Notes: generated from the sequence alone by a model not told the origin. A DNA stretch of 64,000 bases from Arsenophonus endosymbiont of Aleurodicus floccissimus (GCF_900343025.1 NZ_OUND01000001.1:124001-188000), one strand, 5' to 3'. Shown: positions 32,599-42,618, numbered from the stretch's first letter. Numbers and translations are program-made.

Positions 32599-33750
32599 CT
32601 ATCAACTTTTTGCATTACTACTATTAATAAAATTGGCCGGGGGCGTTTTTAGTCGATGTGGTAAATTTAATGAAGGATTATGGTTATCAGCAAGTACTTA
32701 TTGTGACTGATCCTTTTTTAATGAAAAGTGGTTTGGTTGAAAAAGTCACCAGAGTTTTTTTACATAATAAGATTAAAAGTCATTTTTTTATTGATGCTAA
32801 ATTGGTGTCATCGTTAGAAATCGTAAAATAGTCGATCGATTGTTATCAACATGAACAGATTGATTGTATTGTTTCAATGGGTGAAGTGGCTGCCTATGAT
32901 TATGCTAAGGCAATGATTTATTTACAATCTCATCATGCCATTTTTATTAGTGATGATATTAAAAAACCATGGCCATTAATTACTATCAATACAACTTCCG
33001 CCTCAAATATCGATAATTTTAATCCATTGCTTGATCAAACCAAGAATGAATTGATCAATTTGGCAATTGCCGGATCACGTATTACACCATTACTTTTAGT
33101 GACTGAGCCAGAGTTAATGCTAGGTTTATCAAGTGAATTTATTGCTGCATTAGGTATGAACTCTTTAACCTATGCAATTGAGGCTTATGTTTCAATCGCA
33201 GCTAATCCTGTTACCGATGCCTGTGCTCTAAGTGCGATAAAAATATTAAATAATGCTTTACGTTTAGCGGTTAATTATTCATTAGATCTACAGGCGCACT
33301 AAAATATTGCTTATGCGCAGTTTCCTGGCGGGGATGGTTTTTAATAATGCTTCACAGCGGTATGTACAAACCTTAGTCTGGCAAGTGAGCCATTTTTATC
33401 ATCAACCGTTAACAATTTGCAATGCCGTTTTGTTGCCTCAAGTGCAAGCTTTTAATCTGAAGGTAGTAGCAAAAAAGTTAAAAAATATTGCTGGTGCAAT
33501 GGGCATTCGAGTTGCTCATATGACCGATCAACGTGGTGAAAAAGCTTGTATTGCTGAAATAAGGCGGCTAAATTGTGATCTTGGTCTGCCTTCGGGACTG
33601 AGAAGATTGAATGTTCAGGATAGTGATTTAGCTAAATTAGCTCAAGCCGCATTGAAAAGTGCCACCGGTATCACTAATCCTGTTCAGGCTAATCAGGCTA
33701 ATCAGGCTAATCAGGCTGATTTGATCACTATTTATCAATTAGCAATGTAA
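32599..33750 (+). pseudogene. Iron-containing alcohol dehydrogenase (YiaY/AdhB type), heavily degraded
   Basis: Full-length relic of about 383 codons. The first codon position is CTA where a Met is expected (STFCITTINKIGRG). NAD-binding side: DYGYQQVLIVTDPFLMKSGL. In-frame stop at 32829; a frameshift near 33310 in YAQFLAGMVFNNAS. Metal ligands are gone: expected GMDALTHAIEAY reads GMNSLTYAIEAY, the HAMAHQ His is changed (TLVWQ) and LPHGVCNAVLLPHV reads QPLTICNAVLLPQV. A CAGGCTAAT tandem triplication near 33685-33711 adds residues near the end. An old pseudogene; original substrate unknown. Confidence 0.9.
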
Positions 33751-33857
33751 TCTTTATGTTATAACTAATTATTGTTAGAGAATTGTGATCTTTGAATTAT
33801 ATTAATAAGTAGGTAAGTATAATGTAACTACTGAGTTGATCGGAGGTAGTGAGATTT

Positions 33858-34691
33858 ATGAAGAAGGTCGCTATTATTGGTTTAGGTTGGTTAGGATTAC
33901 CCTTGGCACTTGAGTTAATGCGGTCAGGAATGGCAGTGGTTGGTAGTAAGACTACGTCAGATGGTGTAAATGCAGCAAGAATGTCAGGTATTGATTGTTA
34001 CCAGCTTCGGTTTACGCCAGATATTGTATGTGAAGCCGAAGATCTAGAACAGTTAATGAATGCTACGGATATGCTGGTTATTATGTTACCGGTCAACAAA
34101 ACCGCAAAAGGCGGTATTGGTTATTTGAAAGCGGTACAACTTCTAGTTGATACTGCACTTTCCTACGCTATACCACGTATTATTTTTACCAGTTCAACAT
34201 CAGTATATGGTGCACAAAGTGGAACTTTAAATGAAGATGCTAAGCTATATCCTAATACCGAGGAAGGCAAAACGCTGGTTGAGGTAGAAAATTGGTTACA
34301 TCAATTGCCAAATATATCGGTAGATATTCTTAGGTTAGCGGGTTTAGTGGGTGAAGCTCGACATGCAGGACGGTTTTTAGCTGGTAAAACAGCCTTAACA
34401 GGCGGAAATGAGCCGGTTAATCTTATTCATCAAGATGATATTATTACCGCGATAAAATTATTAATATTACGGCCAGAGGGTGGCGATATTTATAATTTAT
34501 GTGCACCTGAACATCCGGTTAGATCATCTTATTATACTGCGGCGTCGCAACAGGTAGCTTTACAACCGCCAGAGTTTATTGCTGAATCAACGCCTATTAT
34601 AGGAAAAATCATTGATGGTAGCCGTATTTGTAAGGAGCTTGGTTTTGAATATAATTACCCTGATCCTGGTAATATGCCAATGAGTTTATAA
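33858..34691 (+). CDS. yeeZ: YeeZ-like NAD(P)-binding SDR-family protein
   Basis: 277 residues from ATG 33858 (MKKVAIIGLGWLGLPLALEL), with GGAGG 12 bases upstream; a GTG at 33849 sits too close to that site. The Rossmann start IGLGWLG, VGSKTTSDGVNAARMSGIDC, FTSSTSVYGAQSGTLNE, DILRLAGLVG and the end IIDGSRICKELGFEYNYPDP match E. coli YeeZ throughout. Extended SDR fold; reaction not established. Uninterrupted, so probably retained by selection. In E. coli it lies near the his operon, so this locus is rearranged. Confidence 0.9.
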   Translation: MKKVAIIGLGWLGLPLALELMRSGMAVVGSKTTSDGVNAARMSGIDCYQLRFTPDIVCEAEDLEQLMNATDMLVIMLPVNKTAKGGIGYLKAVQLLVDTALSYAIPRIIFTSSTSVYGAQSGTLNEDAKLYPNTEEGKTLVEVENWLHQLPNISVDILRLAGLVGEARHAGRFLAGKTALTGGNEPVNLIHQDDIITAIKLLILRPEGGDIYNLCAPEHPVRSSYYTAASQQVALQPPEFIAESTPIIGKIIDGSRICKELGFEYNYPDPGNMPMSL

Positions 34692-35030
34692 TTAGTGAAT
34701 TGATTGTAAGATATATTTTGCAGCTAGGCCGTCTGTAAAATTGTCGGTTAGCGCCAAAAATTAGTTATTAAAGGCTTTTAGGCTAATTTATTTGTGCCAT
34801 CGGCGAACAAACATTATCTGAAGATTATCGGTTTTTCTGCTTATGGCGAATACTTATATTATCTTAATTCTATCAACTGAAACGGTTGACAATCTATTTT
34901 TTCTACCTCAATTTGTGTAGTAGATCAAAGATAGCGATATTCTTTATGTTTTTTAGCTAACTTTAATCATTATAAGCTCTTTATAGTAGCATACTTGATA
35001 TATTTAATCAGAAAGCGCGGCAGATCGATA
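34692..35030. other. Intergenic region before the PBP gene
   Basis: About 340 bases. No gene seen. It likely contains the promoter of the carboxypeptidase gene that follows. Confidence 0.4.
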
Positions 35031-36244
35031 ATGAAAAAGAGCTTGATGAAAATAATTAATCGTTTGACAACTGGATTAGGTCTATTTTTTATTTTTGTTG
35101 CCTCTATGAATGTTCATGCCGATGAATCGCAGGTTACACCGCAACTTGATGTAAAAGCTTATGTATTGATGTATTACCATAGTGGTAAAATTTTAACGGC
35201 TAATAATCCAGATGAACGTTTAGATCCTGCTAGTTTAACAAAAATTATGACCAGTTATGTAGTGGGTCAAGCGATTAAAGCGGGTAAAATTAGCGTCAAT
35301 GATCTTGTCACCGTAGGAGAAGATGCTTGGGCAACCGGTAATCCTGTTTTACGAGGCTCTTCTTTAATGTTTTTAAAACCCGGCGATAGGGTTTCAGTGC
35401 TGGATTTAAATCGTGGTATTGTCATTCAATCTGGTAATGATGCTTGTATTGCATTGGCAGATTACGTTGCGGGTAGTCAAACTGTTTTTGTCGACCTCAT
35501 GAACCAGTATGTTACCTCATTAGGATTAAAAAATACTCATTTTAAGACCGTAGATGGCTTAGATTCAGAAGGCCAATTTAGTACTGCCAATGATATGGCG
35601 GTATTGACCCAGGTATTAATTAGAGATGTGCCGGATGAATATTTATTACACAGCGAAAAAGTGTTTACTTACAATAAAATTAAGAAATACAATCGCAATC
35701 ATTTATTGTGGAGCAAAAGCTTGCAGGTGAATGGGGTTAAAACTGGTCTATGAATACCAGTGTAGCGGAGTATAATCTTATCACATCTGCAACGGATGGA
35801 CCAATGCGATTGATTGCTGTTGTGTTGGGCGCATCGAGTGATCGCATTCGTTTTACCGAAAGTGAAAAGTTGCTAAATTGGGGGATTTCGTCTTTTTATA
35901 ACCGTTGTTCCTATAACGGCAGATAAGCCATTTACTACTGAAAAGGTATGGTATGGTAACCAGTCTACGGTGTTATTGGGAACTGAAAAAGATGCAGCAA
36001 TCACTATCCCGAAAGGAAGAGAACAAGACCTAAAAGCGACCTATAGCCTGATCAGATTATCTCAAAGCGCCATTAAGCAAAAATCAGGCGGTTTTGGCAC
36101 AGTTAATTTTTTTTAAACGATCAATTGATTGATAAACGCCCACTGGTAGTGAAACAAGCAATAGAGCCGGAGGGGGGGATGAGTCGATTATTGGACTATA
36201 TTGTTGTCACTATTTTCAGTTGGTGGCATGCATTATTTGGCTAG
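35031..36244 (+). pseudogene. dacC: D-Ala-D-Ala carboxypeptidase (DacC/DacA, PBP5/6 type), frameshifted
   Basis: ATG 35031 starts a signal peptide ([20 protein letters not shown] ... NVHA). The transpeptidase motifs are all present: SLTK in [18 protein letters not shown] in [13 protein letters not shown], and KTG in QVNGVKTG. The frame ends at 35753 just after KTG (GL stop); the rest (YNLITSATDGPMRLIAVVLG, TDRIRF-like SDRIRFTESEKLLNWG, then ITIPKGREQDLKATYSL) continues in other frames to 36244 with the amphipathic end SRLLDYIVVTIFSWWHALFG. Trims peptidoglycan pentapeptides. At least three interruptions in the C-terminal third. Confidence 0.9.
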
Positions 36245-36261
36245 TTAAACCGTTAGATTAT

Positions 36262-36287
36262 AAAAAAAGACCTGTGGGTCTTTTTTT
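36262..36287 (+). terminator. Rho-independent terminator
   Basis: AAAAAAAGACC, loop TGTG, GGTCTTTTTTT, 20 bases after the carboxypeptidase stop. Short GC core with an ideal U run. Confidence 0.8.
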
Positions 36288-36466
36288 ATATAATTAATTT
36301 TTATAAAAATAAATAAATCGTTATCAAATTAAATTAGTTTTATATTTAATTACTATTTTAAAGTTATTTAAATATAATATTATTTGTTCATTATAAATTT
36401 ATTTTTTATTTACAGGAAAACTTTATTGTGACATTAAATTAATTAATTCATAATTATTTTGTGTAT

Positions 36467-36628
36467 AATAAAGTAATAAAGTAATAAAGTAATAAAGTAA
36501 TAAAGTAATAAAGTAATAAAGTAATAAAGTAATAAAGTAATAAAGTAATAAAGTAATAAAGTAATAAAGTAATAAAGTAATAAAGTAATAAAGTAATAAA
36601 GTAATAAAGTAATAAAGTAATAAAGTAA
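36467..36628. repeat. Perfect tandem repeat, 20 copies of AATAAAGT
   Basis: 160 bases of an exact 8-bp unit plus two further bases. The array ends about 110 bases before the start of the gene at 36738. The number of identical copies implies a slippage-prone locus. Not a CRISPR: there are no spacers. Confidence 0.97.
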
Positions 36629-36737
36629 TTATATTTTAATTACTTTAATTTTGTCAATTAATTATTTCGGATTACCTCAAAGTTATTCCGCATTCCCTAT
36701 TGTTAATTAAATAAAATCTTGTGATGGAGTGTGTATA

Positions 36738-37160
36738 ATGGATGCTGATAGATTCAAAGTCAAAAATTATAAATTAAAAGGAGAGATGAAAAATAAAATA
36801 AAGGAAAAAATAAAATTTGGCCCTTCTGTAACGGTAAATGATAATGGAGCTGTTGTAACAGTTAGAGCGATTAACAATATTAATATAGTAGTAGCGGATA
36901 GTGGTAAATCACAGATTGGCAATATCACCTCGGGTAAAGAAAATCACATTACGGCAACAGCAAAACAGTATGGTAATGCAGAGATAGGTGATGTTACTGC
37001 CTGTGAAAAGAATACCATTAGACAAACTGCTGAAGAGAGCGGTCATTCAATTATTAAGGATGTTACCGCGGGTAAAGAAAACGCCATTACGGTAACAGCA
37101 GTGCAGTATGGTAGTGTAGGGATCGGTGATGTCACAGCAGGTGACAATATTTTAATGTAA
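36738..37160 (+). CDS. Unrecognised repeat protein
   Basis: 140 residues from ATG 36738 (GGAG ten bases upstream; an alternative start lies three codons earlier). A charged N-terminus (KLKGEMKNKIKEKIKFGPSV) leads to about 3.5 repeats of 23 residues: NITSGKENHITATAKQYGNA, DVTACEKNTIRQTAEESGHS, DVTAGKENAITVTAVQYGSV, then DVTAG. Regular spacing of Ile/Val, Gly and Asn would suit a beta-solenoid. No signal peptide. The frame ends TAA 37158; the neighbouring frame continues the thread, so the gene may be split by a frameshift near 37145. No function assigned. Confidence 0.6.
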   Translation: MDADRFKVKNYKLKGEMKNKIKEKIKFGPSVTVNDNGAVVTVRAINNINIVVADSGKSQIGNITSGKENHITATAKQYGNAEIGDVTACEKNTIRQTAEESGHSIIKDVTAGKENAITVTAVQYGSVGIGDVTAGDNILM

Positions 37161-37591
37161 CGGGAGCGTTAGTATGTGAAACAACGGTAGTGGAAAAAAC
37201 GTGTATGTATCCAGAGCAAGTGCTGACGGAGGAAAGCCCAACAAAGGATAGCCCTATAGAGGAAAGTCCGACCGTGGAAACGCCAAAGGTGGATAAATCG
37301 TGTGTATGTCCAGAGAAAACCAGAGAAAACCTAATAACGCAATCACAGATAGATTTAGCCCTAAGATTGGGAGTGCAAACTCTTAAATCTGCTACTGATA
37401 ACAATCTAATAAATATAAATTATAATCAAATAAATATAATTAATATCGATAGTTATAGTAGCTTTTCTATTGAAGGAAATATATTTGATATTGATATGCG
37501 AGAAGAAAGATTGGTGCAAATAATGTCAGAATTTAAAAATAAAGAATCGACCGCTGATAATATCTATGCTCCAGTGTCTACCACCGATTAA
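37145..37591 (+). pseudogene. Probable C-terminal part of the repeat protein
   Basis: Opens right after a TGA at 37142 in another frame and reads QYFNVTGALVCETTVVEKTC, then Pro/Glu/Ser/Thr-rich repeats (EESPTKDSPIEESPTVETPK), CVCPEKTRENLI and an Asn/Ile-rich end (INYNQINIINIDSYSSF). The only start-like codon near the front is GTG 37190. It may be expressed on its own from there, or be the tail of the 36738 gene after a frameshift at the T-run near 37150. Function unknown. Confidence 0.45.
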
Positions 37592-37630
37592 TGCCCAAGC
37601 ATATATGTGCCACAAGTTGTTTGATATATA

Positions 37631-39064
37631 CTAACATAATAGTAAATAAAATAATTTATTAACACTCAATAAGCCAGTTGTTAAAACTGGCTTATTATTT
37701 AATTGTTGTAATAGTTTAATCACTAACCCACCTTGTGAAGTTTCACGATATTTGGCGTTCATATCTTTGCCGGTTTCATACATGGTTTCAATCACTTTGT
37801 CCAGACAAACACGCGGATCACTGACCAGACGTAAAGCCATCCGAGCAGTATTAATCACCTGAACCGCTGCAATCGCATTACGCTCAATACAGGGAACCTG
37901 GACTTGACCGCCAACCGGATCACAAGTAAGCCCAAAATGATGTTCCATGCCGATTTCTGCTGCGATACAGACTTGAGCAGGGCTACCTCCCATTAGTTCG
38001 GTTAGCGCAGCTGCGGCCATAGAACAGGCCACACAAGCTTCACCTTGACAGCCAACTTCAGCACCAGAAATTGAAGCATTCATTTTATAAAGGGTGCCGA
38101 TAACGCCAGCAACCAAAAAGAAGCGAGTATATGAATTTTCGTTAATGGGGTGAATACATTTATCATAATAAGAAAGTACGGCTGGAATGATACCGCAAGC
38201 ACCATTGGTTGGTGCGGTAACCACTCGTCCACCAGTTGCATTTTCTTCATTGACTGCCAAGGCGAACATATTGATCCAATCAACAACCGCCATGGGATCC
38301 GTTGTTGTATTATTGGAGGTAACTAGCATTCTTCTCAATGCCGCTGCACGGCGTGGTACCCGAAGTGGGCCAGGTAATAGACCTTCGGTATTAACACCTC
38401 GTTCGATAGCTTGCTGCATAACCTGCCAAACTGCATCGAAATGATTTTGGATTTCTTCTTTGCTGCGCAGCGCCAATTCATTTTGCATCACCAGTGCAGA
38501 AAGTGAAAGGCCGGTATCCTTACAGTGACGTTGTAGATCAGCAGCTGATTGGTATGGATAAGGCACTTTAACCGGCGATCCACTTTCTTGACCAAAATGC
38601 TGTTCATCAACGATAAAACCACTGCCAATAGAATAATAGGTATTACTATACAGTTTATCTTCAGCTGCAAAAGCGGTAATTACCATACCATTTTCATGCA
38701 GCGGCAGATTGGTGGTATGAAAATTCATACCACCTTGTGTTGGAAAATCCACCACATGTTGTCCATTGGCAAGTGATAAGCACTGAGTTTGTTCAACATT
38801 TTTAACAAAAGTGGAGATAGAATCAATAGCTACCGTATCGGGTAGATTACCGGCTAATCCCATAATAATAGCAATATCAGTGGCATGTCCTTTACCGGTT
38901 AAAGATAATGAACCATAAACATCAACGCTAATAAGCTTTACTGAAGTCAGAATCTCTTTTTCAATTAGATCATCAACAAATTGTTTCCCGGCTTTCATTG
39001 GTCCGACAGTATGAGAACTGGATGGGCCAATGCCAATTTTAAAAATATCAAAAACATTACTCAT
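37631..39064 (-). CDS. sdaA: L-serine deaminase (L-serine ammonia-lyase), Fe-S type
   Basis: 477 residues from ATG 39064, preceded by AAGGAGG. N-terminal domain [20 protein letters not shown]; catalytic domain with cluster Cys in [16 protein letters not shown] and [20 protein letters not shown]. Converts L-serine to pyruvate and ammonia in the cytosol. The family end [12 protein letters not shown] is followed by about 24 extra residues ([19 protein letters not shown]...) that run through a hairpin, so the normal stop seems to have been lost. Paired with the serine transporter gene sdaC upstream. Confidence 0.95.
   Translation of the reverse strand: MSNVFDIFKIGIGPSSSHTVGPMKAGKQFVDDLIEKEILTSVKLISVDVYGSLSLTGKGHATDIAIIMGLAGNLPDTVAIDSISTFVKNVEQTQCLSLANGQHVVDFPTQGGMNFHTTNLPLHENGMVITAFAAEDKLYSNTYYSIGSGFIVDEQHFGQESGSPVKVPYPYQSAADLQRHCKDTGLSLSALVMQNELALRSKEEIQNHFDAVWQVMQQAIERGVNTEGLLPGPLRVPRRAAALRRMLVTSNNTTTDPMAVVDWINMFALAVNEENATGGRVVTAPTNGACGIIPAVLSYYDKCIHPINENSYTRFFLVAGVIGTLYKMNASISGAEVGCQGEACVACSMAAAALTELMGGSPAQVCIAAEIGMEHHFGLTCDPVGGQVQVPCIERNAIAAVQVINTARMALRLVSDPRVCLDKVIETMYETGKDMNAKYRETSQGGLVIKLLQQLNNKPVLTTGLLSVNKLFYLLLC
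37668..37696. terminator. Hairpin inside the extended sdaA end
   Basis: AATAAGCCAGTT, loop GTTAA, AACTGGCTTATT: perfect 12-bp stem. It probably served as the sdaA terminator (weak U tail on the - strand) and now lies within the reading frame. Confidence 0.55.
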
Positions 39065-39140
39065 ATTGTATTCGCCTCCTTGTTAAAGGCGTTAATTTTT
39101 TAGTAATAAGCTGGCCGAAGAGTTGAAGTTAATATTGCGG

Positions 39141-39210
39141 TTTTACGATATTTGGGAAAGTTAATTCATTTATTCCAATAAATGAATTAACTTTCCCAAA
39201 TATCGTAAAA
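39141..39210. repeat. 70-bp near-perfect palindrome between sdaC and sdaA
   Basis: Two 34-bp arms (39141-39174 and 39177-39210), exactly complementary, separated by CC. It begins two bases after the sdaC stop codon and lies 77 bases before the sdaA ATG. In RNA it would fold into one very long hairpin, able to block exonucleases or to separate expression of the two genes. Confidence 0.95.
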
Positions 39211-39212
39211 CG

Positions 39213-40523
39213 TTAAAGAAATAATTTATATATTGCAGCTGAAATAGCGATAATACCGACAATGACTACAAAAATATTACTAATGTGACCAGAATACTTA
39301 CGCATAGCGGGTATTCTACTAATTGCGTACATTGGCATCATGAACAATAAAATTGTAATAACAGGCCCACCTAAACTTTCAATAATGCTCAGAATGCTTG
39401 GATTTAAAGTAGCAACTAACCAGATAGTGACTAACATAAAAATCGTAGTCGCTTTATTTAGTTTTTGGATATTGATTGTTTTACCTTTTGCCCGATAAGC
39501 ACGTTCAACCAAACCATTAAAACCTTCGCGCGCACCGAGATAATGTCCTAGGAACGATTTTATAATTGCGACGAAGGCAATTATTGAAGCGGCACATTTA
39601 ATAAAAGGTTTATCGAAATAGCCAGATAAATAGTCGAGGATACTGATGTTTGCCGCTTTTGCTTTTACCAAATCAGTAGGAGATAAAGTAAATACACAGC
39701 TAAAAACGAAAAACATTACGGTTATAACCATTAAAATATGTGCTGAAGCTAGAATTCGAGAAGCTTTTTGATCAGCATGCTTGCCATATTCTTTACGATT
39801 GGCAACGGCAAATGTAGAAATAATAGACGAATGGTTAAATGCAAAGACCATAACAGGAATAGTTAACCAAATCGTAACCAATATACTCTGGTTATTTTCG
39901 GTACTATCCATATTAATATTGGAGAATGAAAGTGTTTCTAATGCAGCGCTATGCCAGTGAGGGATCATATAGAGTGAAAATATGATCAAAACCGCAATAA
40001 ACGGGAATACTAGCATGCTCATTATTTTGACTATATATTTCTCACCCAGGCTAACAATAGCCATGATACCACCGACAAGAATAAGTGCTAATAGCCAGCG
40101 TGGTGGAGCATTAAAACCGAGGAGTTCAACGATGAAATTCTTGACATTATTGGTAATTGATACGCCATATACCAATAAGATAGGATAAATAGCAAAAAAA
40201 TAGAGCAGTGTGATCCAATTACCGGAAGAACGGCCAAAATGTTCTTCTACAACCTCAGTAATATCGCCATTAGGTTTTGAGCCGGATAATACAAAACGGG
40301 TTAAACCGCGATGGGGAAAAAAGGCCATTGGAAATGCGAGTAACGTCATTAGAATGACGGGTAATAAACCACTCATACCTGCGTTAATGGGTAAAAAGAG
40401 TACACCCGCACCGATCGCGGTGCCGTATAAACCTAACATCCAAACTGTATCATTTTTACGCCAAACTTTTACGTCCTGGTGTGCATATGAGGAAGTGATG
40501 GAATCAACTCGAGTTGTATCCAT
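39213..40523 (-). CDS. sdaC: Serine transporter (HAAAP family)
   Basis: 436 residues from ATG 40523 (MDTTRVDSITSSYAHQDVKV), with GGAG seven bases upstream. About 11 membrane segments; WMLGLYGTAIGAGVLFLPIN carries the conserved first-helix Gly motif. Also FNHSSIISTFAVANRKEYG and SFLGHYLGAREGFNGL, as in E. coli SdaC (429 residues). H+-coupled L-serine uptake; with sdaA gives a serine-to-pyruvate route. Intact, with the 70-bp palindrome directly behind it. Confidence 0.95.
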   Translation of the reverse strand: MDTTRVDSITSSYAHQDVKVWRKNDTVWMLGLYGTAIGAGVLFLPINAGMSGLLPVILMTLLAFPMAFFPHRGLTRFVLSGSKPNGDITEVVEEHFGRSSGNWITLLYFFAIYPILLVYGVSITNNVKNFIVELLGFNAPPRWLLALILVGGIMAIVSLGEKYIVKIMSMLVFPFIAVLIIFSLYMIPHWHSAALETLSFSNINMDSTENNQSILVTIWLTIPVMVFAFNHSSIISTFAVANRKEYGKHADQKASRILASAHILMVITVMFFVFSCVFTLSPTDLVKAKAANISILDYLSGYFDKPFIKCAASIIAFVAIIKSFLGHYLGAREGFNGLVERAYRAKGKTINIQKLNKATTIFMLVTIWLVATLNPSILSIIESLGGPVITILLFMMPMYAISRIPAMRKYSGHISNIFVVIVGIIAISAAIYKLFL

Positions 40524-41473
40524 GGTAATCTCCAAAATATAAAACGAGAAACAAAAAATAGTAAATTTTTAATGTATGAAAACCGGTCAATATAATTATG
40601 ATTGCAGGTATATTTATACAATATTCTTTATCTGCATAAACAAAATATATAGTTAAAATTTATGTAAATAAAGTAACTGATTATTCTAGTAAAGGCTAAT
40701 TATCATACTATACCACATTATGGTTTAGTGTCATTATCACAATACTGTTTAGAATCAATTTTATTTTGTTTTTTTATATGTCAAAATTATATTTTAGTTT
40801 TTCAGACGCAAATATTATTATTTATCGGCATAAAGTTCGATGATCAGCATCCAAAAAGTATAATCATCTATGGTTTATTGTAAGTAAGTGTGAGTTTTTT
40901 TTGTTTTTATTTTGTTAAAGTTGGCTATTGTTAGTTAATATTTACTTAAAAGTTGTTTTAATAAATATGATTAATCATTCAGTTAATAAGCTCAACTTTT
41001 GATAAAAATATTTTTATTAATTTTTTTAATGTATATAAATAAACGGACAATTTACTGATAATATTTAACGCTTTCACTTAGTTATAATCATTAACTAATT
41101 TATTGTTGGTTATTGGCTGTTTTCATTTTAAACATTATATTATTGTTTTTTTACTTTTGTACGAAAAATAGTTTATTTTTATTAACTTGCTGTTTAGATT
41201 TCATAGTGAAATGATTTCATTTTAAGATATAATCGTTATAAATTAATAACCTAAATTTAAATGATAAATGGCATAAATATTAAATCTAGCAACGTTTAAT
41301 TCTATTTTAGTAAAATTAGACAATGTTATTTCATTTAGGTAACGCTTATCATAAATAATTATCTGTTTATTTAACTTATTAAAAATGTTGAGTGATAAAA
41401 TAGCCTCGTTAAAATTAGTAACTTATTGAATTAACAAAGGCTATTTATCTATATATTTAAATTATTTTAGTAT
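40524..41473. other. Long AT-rich intergenic region
   Basis: About 950 bases without a recognisable gene. It should hold the sdaC promoter. The density of TTATT/AATAA words is high; no repeat array or RNA gene could be discerned by eye. Possibly the ground-down remains of a lost gene. Confidence 0.5.
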
Positions 41474-42082
41474 TCAATCTCTAATCCAGCCTTTTTTAAT
41501 TAAAGGTGAAAATAAGATTTGATAAACTTTTATTATATATGGTAATAATTTGTGGCCACCAATTTTCCAGATTATTTGACTAATTCCACAAGCTATAATC
41601 GCCACCAAAAATGTGCCTGCCATATCTAAAGGCCAATGTACGCCTAGAAAAATTCTAGCCCACGCAATTGTGAAAGCCGGTATAAATAATAACAGTCCAA
41701 TCCAATTTCTTAACCAGAATAAAAAGCCAAAAGCGAAGGTAAAAGCAATAGTAGCATGATTACTGGGAAATGATGGCGTTGGGGCATGAGCAAGAAAATG
41801 TTGGCCTATCCATAACATAAAAGGTCGTTCTTGTGGGAAAATCACGCCAATAAAACCGGAAATAGCTAAACCGATAATAACAGCGAGAGCGGTTTTATAG
41901 ACAAATACTCTTTGGTGAACTAGGTTTTTCGATGTTCCCCAAAGCCAGCAGGCGATGGTAATTAAGGGAAATATAAGAATGAGACGTTTAGCCAAAAAAA
42001 TTGCCAGTGTTAATGTACCAATGGATGTAATTGGGGCGGCATTAATAAAACTAAACAAACTTAAGTTAATATCGTTTAGCAA
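41474..42082 (-). CDS. ybjG: Undecaprenyl-diphosphate phosphatase (PAP2 family, YbjG)
   Basis: 202 residues beginning at a TTG codon (MLNDINLSLFSFINAAPITS), matching E. coli YbjG (MLENLNLSLFSLINATPDSA). PAP2 signature: PQERPFM, then SFPSNHATIAFTFAFGFL and WARIFLGVHWPLDMAGTFL. The usual PSDH/PSGH is PSNH. Membrane enzyme that dephosphorylates undecaprenyl pyrophosphate for cell-wall lipid carrier recycling. Five to six membrane helices. Intact; the weak start suggests modest expression. Confidence 0.92.
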   Translation of the reverse strand: MLNDINLSLFSFINAAPITSIGTLTLAIFLAKRLILIFPLITIACWLWGTSKNLVHQRVFVYKTALAVIIGLAISGFIGVIFPQERPFMLWIGQHFLAHAPTPSFPSNHATIAFTFAFGFLFWLRNWIGLLLFIPAFTIAWARIFLGVHWPLDMAGTFLVAIIACGISQIIWKIGGHKLLPYIIKVYQILFSPLIKKGWIRD

Positions 42083-42190
42083 GGTAGAGCCCTCATTGAA
42101 TATGTATCCTGATTATTTATATTAGATAGCCAAGGGTAAAATGTCTTTTACATAGAGTAAAGTAAGTTTGGTAATATTTTTATAAAACTT

Positions 42191-42518
42191 ATTCATTTAT
42201 TAAAAGAATTCGATGCTCAGGGCGTGGGCGTCCGGTTTGTTGATGACGGGACAAGCAGCTGATGGTGAAATGGGAAAAATAGTCGGCACCACTCTCTGTA
42301 CCATGGCTCAGGTTAACGACGGAGAATACTGGCGCGCACGAATCAAAATAGATGGAAGACAAAGTTTAAAAGTATCGTTTTGGCCACAGACGTACCTTCG
42401 ATAGCAACACTGTGTTGGTCTTTCGTCAGAAAGGCACTGGCTAATAGAAATTGCCCATCAGCTCAATATTACCTGATCTACGGTTTATAAAATTGAGAAA
42501 TACGAAAAGGCCGTTTAA
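42191..42518 (+). pseudogene. Serine recombinase (Tn3-family TnpR resolvase-like), fragment
   Basis: Pieced together from three frames: IHLLKEFDAQGVGVRFVDDG, then GEMGKIVGTTLCTMAQ, RRRILARTNQNR, NTVLVFRQKGTG and the DNA-binding end EIAHQLNIT-STVYKIEKYE. These follow the catalytic-domain end, E-helix and helix-turn-helix of Tn3-type resolvases. The N-terminal half with the catalytic Ser is absent. GC content is higher than around it, so it is a later arrival, now broken by several indels. GGCCG TTTAAG CGGCC forms a hairpin at its stop. Confidence 0.75.
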
Positions 42519-42618
42519 GCGGCCCACATTTAAATAATAACAATATGATAGTAAAAGATTTTATATATCATATAGCCCTTGCAAATGATACCCATTTTTG
42601 TGTGTGCTTAGCCAGAGA

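Noticed and set aside
36467-36628. CRISPR array
   Set aside because: The 8-bp units are directly adjacent without spacers, and no cas genes are near. It is a simple tandem repeat.
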